NCBI GenBank assembly: GCA_019054805.1
Contig: JAHQIY010000002.1
Coordinates: forward strand, 3,410,001-3,474,000
Length of the DNA: 64,000 nucleotides
DNA from: Brachionus manjavacas
Lineage: Eukaryota > Rotifera > Eurotatoria > Ploima > Brachionidae
Reading direction: 5' to 3'
Position numbers and translations under genes: made by a program. Shown piece after piece: positions 1 to 10,204 of the stretch. The stretch's first letter is position 1. Each line of letters begins with the position of its first letter. Below the pieces are notes generated by a model. The model saw only the letters and a list, made by a program, of their open reading frames with translations. It was not told where the DNA came from and searched no databases.

Positions 1-448
1 CGCAACATTTAAAATTATAATGCAGGTAATCCATAGCTCTTGAATGCACTGAACTGTGACCATATTGGTATTTAATCAGATGCAGTATTCGGTCTTTAAA
101 ATCTTTAAAATAGTTGATACTTTTGATGTAAAGATAAATAGCGACTGAAAACTGCAGAATGAAAATCGTGAACAGCATTCCAAAATAGATAAAAAGGATC
201 CAACTTTTTTCACTAAGGATACCGGAGCATCCGACAAAGCCGACTATAAGCAAAAAAATTGAAAAAGCACAAATGAAGTACATAAATTCTAAATATTCTT
301 TTCCATATTCTTCTTTAATGAGTTCGTTTACATGATTTGGATTTAGGTAAAGAAACACGGCGCCTATTAGAAGTCCGAGTCCGAGCATGAAATAAAACGT
401 GTTGAATGTGAAAAGACAAAGTTTGAAAAGCTTGAAGATCCATCTCAT
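1..448 (-). CDS. Tetraspanin, partial (N-terminal 149 residues)
   Basis: Four-TM scaffold protein of the plasma membrane that organises receptor and adhesion complexes. The frame opens at ATG 448-446 and runs off the window edge with no stop. Visible in order: a short basic N-terminus (MRWIFKLFK), TM1 at about residues 8-33, a small loop, TM2 at about 55-72 ending in GCSGIL (the tetraspanin GC.G signature), TM3 at about 80-106, then the large extracellular loop, which breaks off at FKCC, where the family CCG motif starts. No intron is needed in this part. The rest of the loop and TM4 lie outside the window, so the subfamily cannot be given. Confidence 0.85.
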   Translation of the reverse strand, partial: MRWIFKLFKLCLFTFNTFYFMLGLGLLIGAVFLYLNPNHVNELIKEEYGKEYLEFMYFICAFSIFLLIVGFVGCSGILSEKSWILFIYFGMLFTIFILQFSVAIYLYIKSINYFKDFKDRILHLIKYQYGHSSVHSRAMDYLHYNFKCC

Positions 449-1235
449 TTTGAGGTTCTTACACTAAAATTTTTCTCTTGAGACTTATTGAATTTTTTGA
501 GAATAATTTTTAAAAAGGTTTCTTAGATAGATGTTTTTTAATTAAAATTATAATTAAAAATTTATGTTCTTTTCTTGTTACTGATAATTCTTGAAATATA
601 TAGCAAAAGTTTTAATTAAAAGTAAAAATTTTTAAAGAAATTCTTATTGACCATATAAATTTTATCAAAGGACCATTCATTCAAATATATCTAGGTTTTA
701 TCTTTTGGACCAAATTTTATATAAATTTTCCACTTTTAAAATTTTTATTTTCTTTTAGATTAGTAAAAAAATAAAAGTAATGAATTATGAGGGAAATTCG
801 TTTTTTTTTTATTTAAGAGAAATTAAAAAAATTTATGTAAGATTTAAGCATTGTTAAAGACAATAATAAAATTGTTGATTAAGTTTTCATTTAATTATCT
901 TAGATACATGGTATAATTTAGCATTCAAAATAAATAAGAAGACGATAAATTTGATTAAGATACTTGAAGCAGAGCTTTTAATATGCGAGTAACGAGACGT
1001 TAGATATATATTTTTTTTAAAAATTGTGAATAAAGGTAACAAACATGCTTACATAAATTTGAATAATTTTTTGTAATGTATTTTATTTTCATAAATATAT
1101 AAAAAATTTAAAAATTCATAATAATCTACATTATTTATTTTTTTTTAATATATTTTGTTTACAATTTTCGATTTATCGATATAAAGCTACAAAAATTAGA
1201 CTTTGATTGTTAAACTAAGTAAGACTTTTAATTTT
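449..1235. other. Intergenic AT-rich DNA
   Basis: This separates the tetraspanin start from the end of the Helitron helicase frame. It presumably contains the tetraspanin promoter and the Helitron 3' terminus. A weak 5-bp hairpin (TAACG AGA CGTTA, near 990-1002) and a CTAG near 691 were the only Helitron-terminus-like signals, and neither is convincing. No coding sequence was seen. Confidence 0.5.
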
Positions 1236-4200
1236 TTATTGGGTATTTGGAATTAGTTCCTTAAATCGAACTAATGTATCATTCTGTAAAGCTTCTAATC
1301 GTTTTTCTTCTTCTAATCTTGGGATCAAACTTGCACTATTTTTAATTCTTGTTAATCGGTCAAAAGGGAAGGGTATGATTAAGAAATCATTTATATTTTT
1401 AAGTCTCGATAAAGCAACAAACGTAAGACCAAGTGACTTTTCTGATTTACCAAGATCAATAACTGCTGATTGTAGAGTTTGGCCTTGCGATTTATGTATA
1501 GTCATCGCGTAGCCAATTCTAAATGGTAACTGTTTACGAGTTCCATTAGCGTATTTAGAATAAGCAGAAATTGGGTTAATTGGGATATAGTTTTTTTTGC
1601 ATGGTTCATCGAAAAATTGTGGGCCTATATAATGAACAAACTCAACTATAACAGCCAATGGTAAATCTCCAATTCTGTAATCTTCTTTTACAATTATTTC
1701 TTTAATTACACCATTTGCACTATTCAAAAGGCCTCTGTTAGTCCAAATATTAGACGTGAGAGTGACGTTACACCCAATCGCAAGATAAAGCAAATTAACC
1801 AAACCATTTAATTGATCAGAATCAATTTTTTTAACTGATTCAGGAACATTAATTGCTTTACTACAAAAAATAGGCATGTTTAATTCAGTCAATTTTTTGT
1901 TATTATATTGATCAACTTTTTCATTTTCAAGAAATAATCTTGTAGCGCTATTAAAGCGTTCGATGTTAAACGGATTAACTGAATTTTCTAATAGGAGTTC
2001 CCAATCTTCGATAGTGTTTTCACCGTTTCTTGTTCTAGGGAGTAAATCAATAAACTTTTCTTGTCTTGTGTCTTTATTTGAATTCTTTTGTCTTTCAACT
2101 TTTTTGAGTTTAACGACGATATTAAAGTTAAGGTAGGCTTTATATCCAGCAAGTGTAAGAGGTCCTTTTCCATTCTTAGAGTATAATGGTGATCCACAAA
2201 CTGGTAGAAGCTGCCCAGGATCTCCTACCAAAATAATTGAAATTCCACCGAATAATAAGTTTGATCCTTTTATGACTTTGAGTCGTTTATCAATACAAGC
2301 AAAAATTTTTTGTGATAACATTGAATATTCGTCTATAATAATGAATTTTGTATCTTTAAATTCTTGTTGAATTCGATTTAGTTTATCTGGTGCCATTTCT
2401 CGCTGTTCATTTTCAACAGAAATATTAAATAGACTGTGAATGGTTTCGCCTTTGATTATAAATGCTGCTTTAGCAGTTGGAGCGCAGCGTTTAAGATAAC
2501 TATCCAATAGAGTAGAGATTGCAAAAATTGTAAAAGATTTACCAGTACCAGCTGTTCCATTTAATATCATTAATAGTTGCTTATTTTCGTTTAGATATTT
2601 CTCGATAATATTAAATGCAAATCTTTGCATTTTGTTCAAACTTTCTTTAAAAACAATAGGGCATTTGTAATCATCTGAATAATTGAAGATTTTTTTTTGG
2701 TCTTCTATCCAATTGGACATTAATTTTAGCTGAATTTCGGTATAAGTGGTTCTTCTTTGTTTCCAGTCATAGTTTAAATCAGTTAAAGGGGATTCTTCGA
2801 AGATTTCTTTGAGAGGTACAAGTTCAGAAAGTTCAGTAAACTCTGTAGCTATCATTTCGGGTTCATGAGCTGGGTCATATTCTTCTCTGATATTTTTAAG
2901 TTCTTTTAGATAGTTATTAAAAAAGTTTAAACTATGAATAACATTTTGAGGTGCTGTTTTTATGAAGTTTTCGAATCGTTGAATTGCAGTTTCAAAATTA
3001 CATAATGTATTAATGTCAGATGAATCCCAAGAGCTATATTTTATCAATTGATAATAACAAAATTTTCTGTGATTTTCTATGTCGTCAGGATTAAAACGTA
3101 ATTTTGGTTTTGTAATTATTACAACTTTATCCGGGTTTGGTCTAGTTGCAATTTCATTTTTTGTTATTTGAAAATTTTGACAGAATTCCACAAAATTGTA
3201 AATATTATGAAAATTTTTGTTTATTTGTTTTCTATTGGAATAAAAATCTAATAAGGACTTTTTGAATTCAATTTGGTCGTCATTATTTGTTTTATTGAAA
3301 TCGATTAATTTATGATTCAAATCTAGTGATTGGTTAACGTATTGAAAACTGCTTTGGTAAAGGGGTCCACTCATTAATAATCTACAGACTTCACATTGAC
3401 CAATATCACGTTGTCCGCATGATGTTTTTAGCATAATTGAGCGTAGTTTAGATTTTGGGTTATCTCCTTCTTTTGAATAATTTAATATTGTCTTGTATGT
3501 TTCTATAAATGTTTGACTTGATTTCTCAGGTTTAGCAGCATATTTTACCATATATCTGATTGCGGCACTTTTATCGATAATGATTTGCATGTCTGAATTC
3601 CCTCTCCAATGATGACAGCACAAAATATTATGTACGTTCATATTTGGATCATTTCTTTTCATTTTAATCTCGGCAATTATTGAAGAGTTAGTTTCAGTGA
3701 ACCAGATCTCAGTTTTGGATTGAATTGACATTGGAAATTCAAATCTACATTTTCCGTTTGTTTTGGATTTACAATAACCATCAATCCTACAAGTATGCCT
3801 TTGACAGCAGTTGGACACATTTGAATAGTCATTATCATATTCTTCTTCAGGTATTGTATTGAAATTGATAGAGCACGGATGAGGGTCGAGTAGTTGATCA
3901 TTAAAGTCTGAATCCTTTGGATTCATTGCAGATAAGAGGGTATCAGCATAGTTAATAACTTTAACTTCAGCCTTATCTCCTTCAACAATTAAATTAATTA
4001 GCTCTTGTTTTTCATCCTCATTTAATTGTTTTTTATCCAAATCATTTTTGGCAAGTCTACCTAAATAAACTTTTTTGGTAAGTTCAGTTAGACCAGGGTC
4101 ATTTTTAAATCGAGCAGCACCGTGGGCATGTATAGATGACCGTGATTGCCATTCATAGCGGTGCCATCTCCATTCACATTGTAAGATAGAATCGAATACT

Positions 4201-4463
4201 ATTTTTAAAAATTCATTTAATCTAATTCCAAAGTACCAATCAACAATATGGGGATTATTTAAAACATTTTTATATCTGACTTTAGGATCATTAGAAAATC
4301 CGCCTGGAAAAAGTCTATGCAAATCTTCCCAGTGGTTGTCAGCATACGAAAATGTGAAGAAAATTGTGGCTGTTTTTTTTTGTTCAAATGTACTTTCAAG
4401 TTCTGATCGTCTTTGAAACCAATATGCATTAGATCCAGTTATATTAGCTGAATATGGAGTCAT
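1236..4463 (-). CDS. Helitron Rep nuclease / PIF1-like helicase, C-terminal 1075 aa
   Basis: Catalyses strand nicking and joining plus unwinding during rolling-circle transposition. Seen in order: GSNAYW followed by a long Helitron N-type region; the HUH site IHAHGAA with H112 and H114; a Cys/His cluster at about 219-243 (CCQRHTC..YC..CRFEFP); the two-tyrosine motif YMVKYAAK with Y304 and Y308; then a PIF1 family SF1B helicase with Walker A GTAGTGKS near 637, Walker B IIIDE near 709, VGDPGQLLPV, and the C-terminal HKSQGQT near 992 followed by VALSR. All catalytic motifs look intact. The ATG at 4463 is only the first Met after the MITE. The natural protein started in the upstream frame, so this is the back half of a broken polypeptide. 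Confidence 0.9.
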   Translation of the reverse strand: MTPYSANITGSNAYWFQRRSELESTFEQKKTATIFFTFSYADNHWEDLHRLFPGGFSNDPKVRYKNVLNNPHIVDWYFGIRLNEFLKIVFDSILQCEWRWHRYEWQSRSSIHAHGAARFKNDPGLTELTKKVYLGRLAKNDLDKKQLNEDEKQELINLIVEGDKAEVKVINYADTLLSAMNPKDSDFNDQLLDPHPCSINFNTIPEEEYDNDYSNVSNCCQRHTCRIDGYCKSKTNGKCRFEFPMSIQSKTEIWFTETNSSIIAEIKMKRNDPNMNVHNILCCHHWRGNSDMQIIIDKSAAIRYMVKYAAKPEKSSQTFIETYKTILNYSKEGDNPKSKLRSIMLKTSCGQRDIGQCEVCRLLMSGPLYQSSFQYVNQSLDLNHKLIDFNKTNNDDQIEFKKSLLDFYSNRKQINKNFHNIYNFVEFCQNFQITKNEIATRPNPDKVVIITKPKLRFNPDDIENHRKFCYYQLIKYSSWDSSDINTLCNFETAIQRFENFIKTAPQNVIHSLNFFNNYLKELKNIREEYDPAHEPEMIATEFTELSELVPLKEIFEESPLTDLNYDWKQRRTTYTEIQLKLMSNWIEDQKKIFNYSDDYKCPIVFKESLNKMQRFAFNIIEKYLNENKQLLMILNGTAGTGKSFTIFAISTLLDSYLKRCAPTAKAAFIIKGETIHSLFNISVENEQREMAPDKLNRIQQEFKDTKFIIIDEYSMLSQKIFACIDKRLKVIKGSNLLFGGISIILVGDPGQLLPVCGSPLYSKNGKGPLTLAGYKAYLNFNIVVKLKKVERQKNSNKDTRQEKFIDLLPRTRNGENTIEDWELLLENSVNPFNIERFNSATRLFLENEKVDQYNNKKLTELNMPIFCSKAINVPESVKKIDSDQLNGLVNLLYLAIGCNVTLTSNIWTNRGLLNSANGVIKEIIVKEDYRIGDLPLAVIVEFVHYIGPQFFDEPCKKNYIPINPISAYSKYANGTRKQLPFRIGYAMTIHKSQGQTLQSAVIDLGKSEKSLGLTFVALSRLKNINDFLIIPFPFDRLTRIKNSASLIPRLEEEKRLEALQNDTLVRFKELIPNTQ

Positions 4464-4520
4464 TCGTTTTAAAATTTGGTCAGCTAAAGAGAGTTATAAT
4501 TTAAAATTTTTTAATGATTA

Positions 4521-4831
4521 TACAGTAGTGATTTGACACGAGGATTTGACCTAAACTTTAAAAATACTAAAAGTCAAAAATTAGGAATTTACGTATAATT
4601 TCGTAAAAAATAGTTATTTTTTGGTAATGTAAAAATTGATAAATTTTGATTAAAATTGAAATTTATTACAATTTTTACATTTTTGAAAATTTTACCCAAA
4701 AATAATTATTTTTTACGAAATCTTCACTTTTTTCCAGCATAATTTTGTAAGAAAAAATTTTGGCAATTTTCGGTATTTTACGTGAATTATCTTAAAATTT
4801 GGTCAAATCCTCGTGTCAAATCACCACTGTA
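4521..4831. mobile_element. 307-bp MITE with TA target duplication, inserted in the Helitron gene
   Basis: Terminal inverted repeats of about 29 bp (CAGTRGTGATTTGACACGAGG onward, positions 4523-4551 and 4801-4829) match with one mismatch. TA duplications sit at 4521-4522 and 4830-4831. TA targets and CAGT ends are typical of Tc1/mariner-derived MITEs. The interior is non-coding, and itself loosely palindromic around TTACGAAA/TTTCGTAA blocks. Read on the minus strand, its TIR supplies the last codons (SGDLTRGFDQILR) and the stop of the upstream Helitron frame. A related element lies at 52627-52808. Confidence 0.9.
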
Positions 4832-6671
4832 GTCAAAATAATTTTTTTTACTTGAATCTTCAGTTATCATTTTTTTTAAATCATTTAACGTAAGGTTAGC
4901 ATCACCTGGGTTTTGTTTTAGATAAATTTTAGTTTGATCAATTGTTCGATGTCGGCTGATTCTGTCATACATATAAAATTTAAATCGGGGATGTTCAGCA
5001 AATGGGTAATAGTATTCTCCTGTTTTTGGGTTTAAAGTGGCGTATTTCAATAAGTGGCTTACTGCTAAAGTTTCAGTAACAAATTCTCTTCGTGCTTTTT
5101 TTGTTGGATCTCCTTTGCCAAAGGGGAAAAGCTTTGGGAAAACAAGTGAGCAAATTCCGTCTATAGTAAATTCATTAATGGGTGAAGTATCAACTGTTGG
5201 CCAATTTAGTCTTTGTTTTATTTTATCATATTGTAAAATGTTTTCTTCTTCTTGTTGTACAAAATAATGATAATCGGAATGTGTCTCTATGGGATTATCT
5301 TTGATCTCAGGGCCTAAATCTTGATTAATTAAATCGTTATCGTTTATTTCGTTTAAATTATTGGGGATATCATCTTCAGGTAATTTATCAATATTTTCTC
5401 GATCAATATATATCTTATTGCTTTTCCAAGCTGGATTATTATCGATAAGAAAATTTAGAACAGTAATAATTCTATTTTTATTTACTTTAAACTCTTTTGA
5501 TTTGTTATTAGTCCCATTTGTTTTAACAATTAATAAAGGTAGATCTTTGATTAGTCGAGGTAGAGAGGTAACTATTGATGACACATCCTGTTTAAAGTTT
5601 ATAACAGATCCTTTACTCACATATTGTCCGCCGTTTAAACGATAAATACTCATTACAGGTAGGACTGGACTAATTAACATTTCTTCTATCATCGTTAAAT
5701 TATTCAAAGAAAGCTTGACTAGATGACTCAATTTGTTATGGCTTGGGTCCATGTCGTTAAGGTCTGTAAAGCGGATATTATATAAATCACAGGTTTCACA
5801 TTTTGATTTTGTGGTTGGCCATAGTTCAGAACAATGATCACAGAAAAAAGGGTTCCATAGTCTTATGTTTTCATGGAATTTCATAATCTCTTGTTTTACC
5901 CATGGTTGTTTATGTAATGGACCATGTTTAGATGAGTTGAATTCCCTTAAATATTGGTCTTTTGAAATAGACGAATAAATAGGTAAAATTTTTTTTGGTA
6001 AAATATTTTGTGTTATGAGATTATTTTTATCTTTGTTTAAGGGACATTTTCCACTTCTTATGGTTTTGTGATCAGAACCGCCACATCTACATTTTGATAA
6101 TTGTTTAATAGATTCGATGATATTAATTGTGTTATCTCGATTTGTTTCAGGTAATAATATTGTGTCTGATGATACAATATTTTTTGGTGGAACATTATTT
6201 GTTTGTAAAAAATTAATACTTTGTTGATTAGTTAATTGACCGGAAAAATTCAAAATGGTTTCAGGTTGGTCTAGTTGAGTATTTATCAAGTCGTTACTCT
6301 GGTTAGTTGAGAAATTAAGTTGAGCAAGTGATTTGAATTTTAGTGGACATTTGATGCTTTTTGTATTAAGGTGGTCAGAACCTCCACATCTACATTTTGT
6401 TCTCTTAATTTGTTTAGAAGATGGTGTAATATTTATTTTAAGGTTCTTCAAAGACTTCAAATTAGAATAATGATTAGATTATTATCTGTTAATTAAGCAT
6501 AATTTAAATTTTTACGTTGTTAATAGGTGAAAAATTTTGATTAGGTGATTCAATAGAGGATATTTTGTGTCTATGGTTACCATCTTCTATTTGAGTATGG
6601 ATTTTTCTTTTAGGAGTATGAGTACTTGACTCTAAAAAAGCATTATTTAGGGTGTCGTAATTTTTATTCAT
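4787..6671 (-). CDS. Helitron N-terminal protein, two exons, truncated by the MITE
   Basis: Model: join of 6516-6671 and 4787-6454 with a 61-nt GTAAAA..GAAG intron, phase 0. The splice supplies an ATG, since the long exon has none near its start and stops lie just upstream of it. The product begins MNKNYDTLNN. Next come two zinc-knuckle-like copies (CRCGGSDH, then CPL) and a C..C/C..C cluster (FCDHCSELW, then CETC). A DUF6570-like stretch follows (ISPVLPVMSIYRLNGGQ, then VINFKQDV), and finally the Helitron N-type segment (LVFPKLFPFGKGD, RFKFYMYDRISR). The last 13 or so residues and the stop are encoded by the inserted MITE. Removing the MITE and one TA leads within a few codons to a TAA and a frame offset before the Rep frame, so the copy carries further damage or an unseen intron. 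Confidence 0.75.
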
Positions 6672-6803
6672 TTTTTAAATAAAATCTAAACAGAAAAAAA
6701 TTTAAATAATTTTATTTAGTAATACAAAATATTTAATTGTTTAATTGTAATTGTAAAATATTTAATTGTGAAAAAATTAGATTAAAGGTAAAAATTTTAA
6801 GTG

Positions 6804-7241
6804 TTAGTTCGGTTTAGTTCTTTTGTTGCCTTTATTTTGAATCGGTTTTGTTACCGCTTGGGTTGAAGTGATTGGTGCAGAGGATCGTGTTTGTGGTGGT
6901 GTTTGTGATGCGATCGGAGAGGGTAAATGAGTAAGAGAACATTCATGTTGGGTCAAACTTTGATTAATCAACGCATCATCGTCCTCGTTTCTAGCCGATT
7001 GAATGTTATTTTTTTCATTAGGATCCCACTTAACGACTACTTGTTTTTGAAATTCTTTGAGTTTGGATCCAGTTAAATCAAGAACGATTTCATCGAAGAG
7101 TTCTTCATTTATTTTAAATTTTGACACACACAGCCGCTTAATTGAATTTTTCTGGTAGTTAAGTTGTTTAAAAGATTCCATTAAGTTCGTAATTTGTCTT
7201 GAAATCTTATTCAAATCATCAAAAAATTCAAAATTATCCAT
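6804..7241 (-). CDS. Accessory ORF of the Helitron, unknown function (145 aa)
   Basis: Not recognised. It starts at ATG 7241 and lies 132 bp upstream of the Helitron gene on the same strand. The N-terminal half (about residues 1-75) is charged and helical-looking (MDNFEFFDDLNKISRQ, then LKEFQKQVVVKWD). The C-terminal third is a Ser/Thr/Pro/Gln-rich tail ending KGNKRTKPN. The strand and position suggest it belongs to the element or is a captured host exon. It does not look like an RPA or other known Helitron cargo. Confidence 0.45.
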   Translation of the reverse strand: MDNFEFFDDLNKISRQITNLMESFKQLNYQKNSIKRLCVSKFKINEELFDEIVLDLTGSKLKEFQKQVVVKWDPNEKNNIQSARNEDDDALINQSLTQHECSLTHLPSPIASQTPPQTRSSAPITSTQAVTKPIQNKGNKRTKPN

Positions 7242-7969
7242 CTGTGGTCGTTAAATTGGATACTGAAAGGAAAAGAAAATATCGAAATTAAATTGTATGT
7301 GAGATATATATGTGAGACGGATAGATTTATTATGTGCTTTATGAGAGAGAGAGAGAGAGAGGTGAGAGAGGGTTTTTTCTTTTATATTTTATTAACAAAT
7401 AGAGACGCTTACGCTCTTTTAATTTTTTCAAATTAGACGCGCAAAGCAAAAATTTTAAAGAAAGAAAAGTGTTAAAAAACTAATTTAACAAATATCTCTT
7501 GTTTAATTGAACAAAGAATTTTTTTATGCGTTTTTTATGCGTAAACCCTTTTTTTTTTTAATATAAAATTATCGAATGAATTTTGTTTATTTTTTTTTAT
7601 TGTCAATCAGCAAATTATATTTGCAGATTTTTTAAATATTCTCTTCTAAACGAATCAATTACTTGGGTTTCGAAGCCAATCAGATTTTTTCAGTCCAAAA
7701 CCGAACGGTCTTGTCTGGTTAATAAGCTCGTCACGACCGCTCGTTCCTCGCAAAAATTGATTGTATCTTTTACCAGATATATAATCAATTTGTTTTTTAT
7801 TTCTTTAAGCTTGATATTCTTTAAGATTAGATCATTATTCTAATCTAGGTAACGTTTTACTTGATGAATCATGCAAAAAAAATTTTAAAATAAATTTTTT
7901 ATAAAATTATAGTGAAATTCAGTACCTAAGAACAGCATTTATTATTTGGTCTTAATTAAATAATTTAGA
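7242..7969. other. Non-coding stretch with (GA)n microsatellite
   Basis: A GA tract sits at about 7342-7371, just upstream of the Helitron accessory ORF, and could lie near its promoter. A hairpin with 7-bp arms (GATTAGA, loop, TCTAATC) followed by TAGG lies near 7825-7850. It resembles a weak Helitron 3' hairpin but has the wrong spacing. A less AT-rich patch at 7650-7760 has no gene I can support. Confidence 0.4.
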
Positions 7970-8650
7970 TAAAAGTATTTGGCTTAAATTTTTTGGGAGT
8001 GACAAATTTAATTTTTTTAAGATGACAAAAATTACTAAAAGTGGTGACTAATTTAATCTATTTTAGCTGAATAAAAAACTAATTATTCTGACAAAAAAAC
8101 TAAACTACTGACAAATAAATCTTTATTGAGATGACTATTTAATAATTTTGCACTGACAAAATTTTATTTATTTTTATTTTATTTAAGTTTAGTTCTAATT
8201 AAGCTATTTAGTTCGACTTGAGTGGAAATCAAAATAAATGACCTTATGCTTCACAAGGAGTGAATAAGGAAAAAAAAAGAAAAGCTATTTAGTAATTTAA
8301 TTCTCTAAGATTGTAAGGAATGAACTTGAATTGTGACGTTTTCTCAAAGTTGACTCTTGCTTTTTGATGAGATTGGGACAAAACGGTTTGTCATAATCGT
8401 CTGAAGCTTCCTTCCGATTTTGCTGCTATAGATCAAGATTTTTATTTTTATTGTCACCTCAAAATCATTAATTTGTTGTAAAAATAATTAATTTGTCAAA
8501 AAAGTATTTTTGTCACTCAAATAATTATTTTATCAGTCAATTAATTTATTTTTCATCATATGTAGTTTTTTTGTCAGTAGATTTAGTCTTTTTTGTCAGT
8601 AAAATTTAATTTTTTTTATCAGTCCATTAATTGATGGCCAAAGTATTTTT
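7970..8650. repeat. Foldback-like element with arms made of short degenerate repeats
   Basis: The left arm (about 7970-8165) carries many spaced TGACAAA-type units. The right arm (about 8445-8650) carries the complement (TTTGTCA), so the two arms pair imperfectly as a large inverted repeat. The outermost blocks, AAGTATTTGGC near 7973 and GGCCAAAGTATTT near 8636, also match. The 270-bp centre has no ORF. This is typical of foldback or long-TIR elements with subterminal repeats; the class is unknown. Confidence 0.6.
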
Positions 8651-8855
8651 GTTTAAAGATATGGTTTTAATTTTGAATTCTAAAAATAAACTCACGATTT
8701 TTAATTTAATAAATGAAATTCAATATTTTTATTTTTTTAAAAAGAAATATTTAATAAATTCACACAATACTTAAAAATTTAAAATTTTTGGTTAATATAC
8801 ATTACCTTCTTTCTCAATGCATAAAGGAAGTTTTGATTAATATTTTTGCGCAACA

Positions 8856-9242
8856 TAGTCTACTTTAAGTGTTTAAATTCTGTGCCAAATAAAAAAAAAT
8901 TTAAGTATGACATGTTGATAATATTTTATCTATTACTATTCAGTTTCAGGAAAAAGAAAAATTAGTTCTGAAAAGTTTACACAAGAGTAAGATATTTGAT
9001 TTAAGACTTAAAAATAATTACACAGCTACTTTATATTATATTTACTGGTTGGTATTGAAAAAAAATTGTATATTATTGCAGACTTTAATCTAAATGTGAG
9101 TAATGTTGCTGCTTTTATATATTCTATAAAAAGTTATTAAAAATAATCAAAATCGAAAAGAAGTAGATAAAATAACATCAACATGCCATATTTAAAAATT
9201 ATTTTATTTGGTATGTAGTTTTGACACTTTAAGCAGACTGAG
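8856..9242. mobile_element. MITE-like element with ~85-bp terminal inverted repeats
   Basis: The left end (TAGTCTACTTTAAGTGTTT, from about 8856) pairs with the complement of the right end (CAGTCTGCTTAAAGTGTC, ending about 9240). Pairing continues inward through matching GCCAAATAAAA and ACATGTTGATAATATTTT blocks to about 8935 and 9158. The interior is non-coding. No clear target duplication was seen. Confidence 0.55.
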
Positions 9243-9692
9243 ATTATAACAGAGCTATTTTTTGCTTTTTTTTTTAGCTTCTGAAAATATTTTGCTTTTT
9301 TAAGTTTAGGACTAATCTTTAAAAAATAATCATTAATAAAATAAAAAATTTAAATTCTTAATAATTGTTTTATCAAAATATCTTATTTGATTATTATTTT
9401 TTAAATTCGTCCTGTTTGGTGATAAATGGTGTGGTGAATTAGATGTTTTCGACAAACAAAAAAGCTTTTTCATTAAAACAGTTTTATTGTGTAACCATTA
9501 TTCCTTTTAAATTAACTTAAGTTTTAAAAATGACCTATTTCTAGTCAAAGAATTTTTTTTTTTTAATTTCAAATAGAATTAATTTCCAATTAAAAATGAT
9601 GATGATTGAATTTTTAATAATGTTTCATGAAAATTTTTTAAAATATCTAATTAAATTAGAATTTATAAATGTCTAAAACAAAATTTGAAATC

Positions 9693-9950
9693 TCAATATC
9701 CTTTAGGTCCTCTAAATCTTCGTCTCATATCGATAAGTGAACGCTTGCATTCGAAAAATGTATTAGCCAAAACCCAACATTTGTCCGGCACATAGGGAAG
9801 CATTTCAGGATCTTGCAAACACTTTCTAGGAACTGTATGATACTTTTGAACACAGTCTGATTTCAAAAGACACATTTTCAAATCGTAGCGAAGTCCGTCA
9901 CATTTCCTGCGCACTTCGGCATGAGGATTTGAAGTTTCGTTATCGGTCAT
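9693..9950 (-). CDS. COA5: Cytochrome c oxidase assembly factor 5 (PET191 family), 85 aa
   Basis: Small twin-CX9C protein of the mitochondrial intermembrane space, required for assembly of respiratory complex IV. Both CX9C pairs are visible: C-DGLRYDLKM-C and C-WVLANTFFE-C, with extra cysteines (LKSDC, PRKC) placed as in the family. The end, FFECKRSLIDMRRRFRGPKGY, is the diagnostic COA5 tail. Start chosen at ATG 9950-9948 (MTDNETSNPH); three more codons upstream stay open but begin with a non-ATG codon. Single exon, normal family length. Its neighbours are repeats on one side and the AEBP2 3' end on the other. Confidence 0.92.
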   Translation of the reverse strand: MTDNETSNPHAEVRRKCDGLRYDLKMCLLKSDCVQKYHTVPRKCLQDPEMLPYVPDKCWVLANTFFECKRSLIDMRRRFRGPKGY

Positions 9951-10204
9951 CCTTAACAATCATTTACAAATCAACACAGAAACAAAATATCCAACAGTAA
10001 ACTACTTCTGTTGTAATTAAAAAAAATCTTTAATTACGATTAATAATTTTATAAAAATTTATTTCATTTTTTTATCTAATATTACAAAAATTAATCAACA
10101 AGGACTATCATATGTGACATAAAAGACCTTAAATGCTTGATAAAAATAAAAGGACACTTATTTACACCGTAACCAAATAAAGGTTAAAGTCGATCAGTAA
10201 TTAA

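Larger units (their letters stand above)
1236..7241 (-). mobile_element. Autonomous-type Helitron (minimum extent, coding part)
   Basis: Rolling-circle DNA transposon read on the minus strand. From 5' to 3' it holds an accessory frame (7241-6804), a spliced N-terminal frame with zinc-knuckle and DUF6570-like segments (6671-4787), and a Rep/helicase frame (4463-1236). Both HUH-Rep and PIF1-helicase motifs are present, which defines the class. The true termini (5' TC, 3' hairpin plus CTRR) could not be fixed, so the limits are those of the coding frames. A MITE at 4523-4829 splits the coding region, so this copy is probably no longer able to make the full protein. Confidence 0.85.

Noticed and set aside
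1..1235. Helitron 3' terminus (CTAG near 691, TAACG/CGTTA hairpin near 990)
   Set aside because: Neither combines a stable hairpin with CTRR at the right spacing and an AT insertion site.
7583..7843. 86-codon plus-strand frame and a tRNA-B-box-like GGCTTCGAAACCC on the other strand
   Set aside because: No A-box or cloverleaf could be drawn around the B-box-like text, and the frame shows no recognisable protein.
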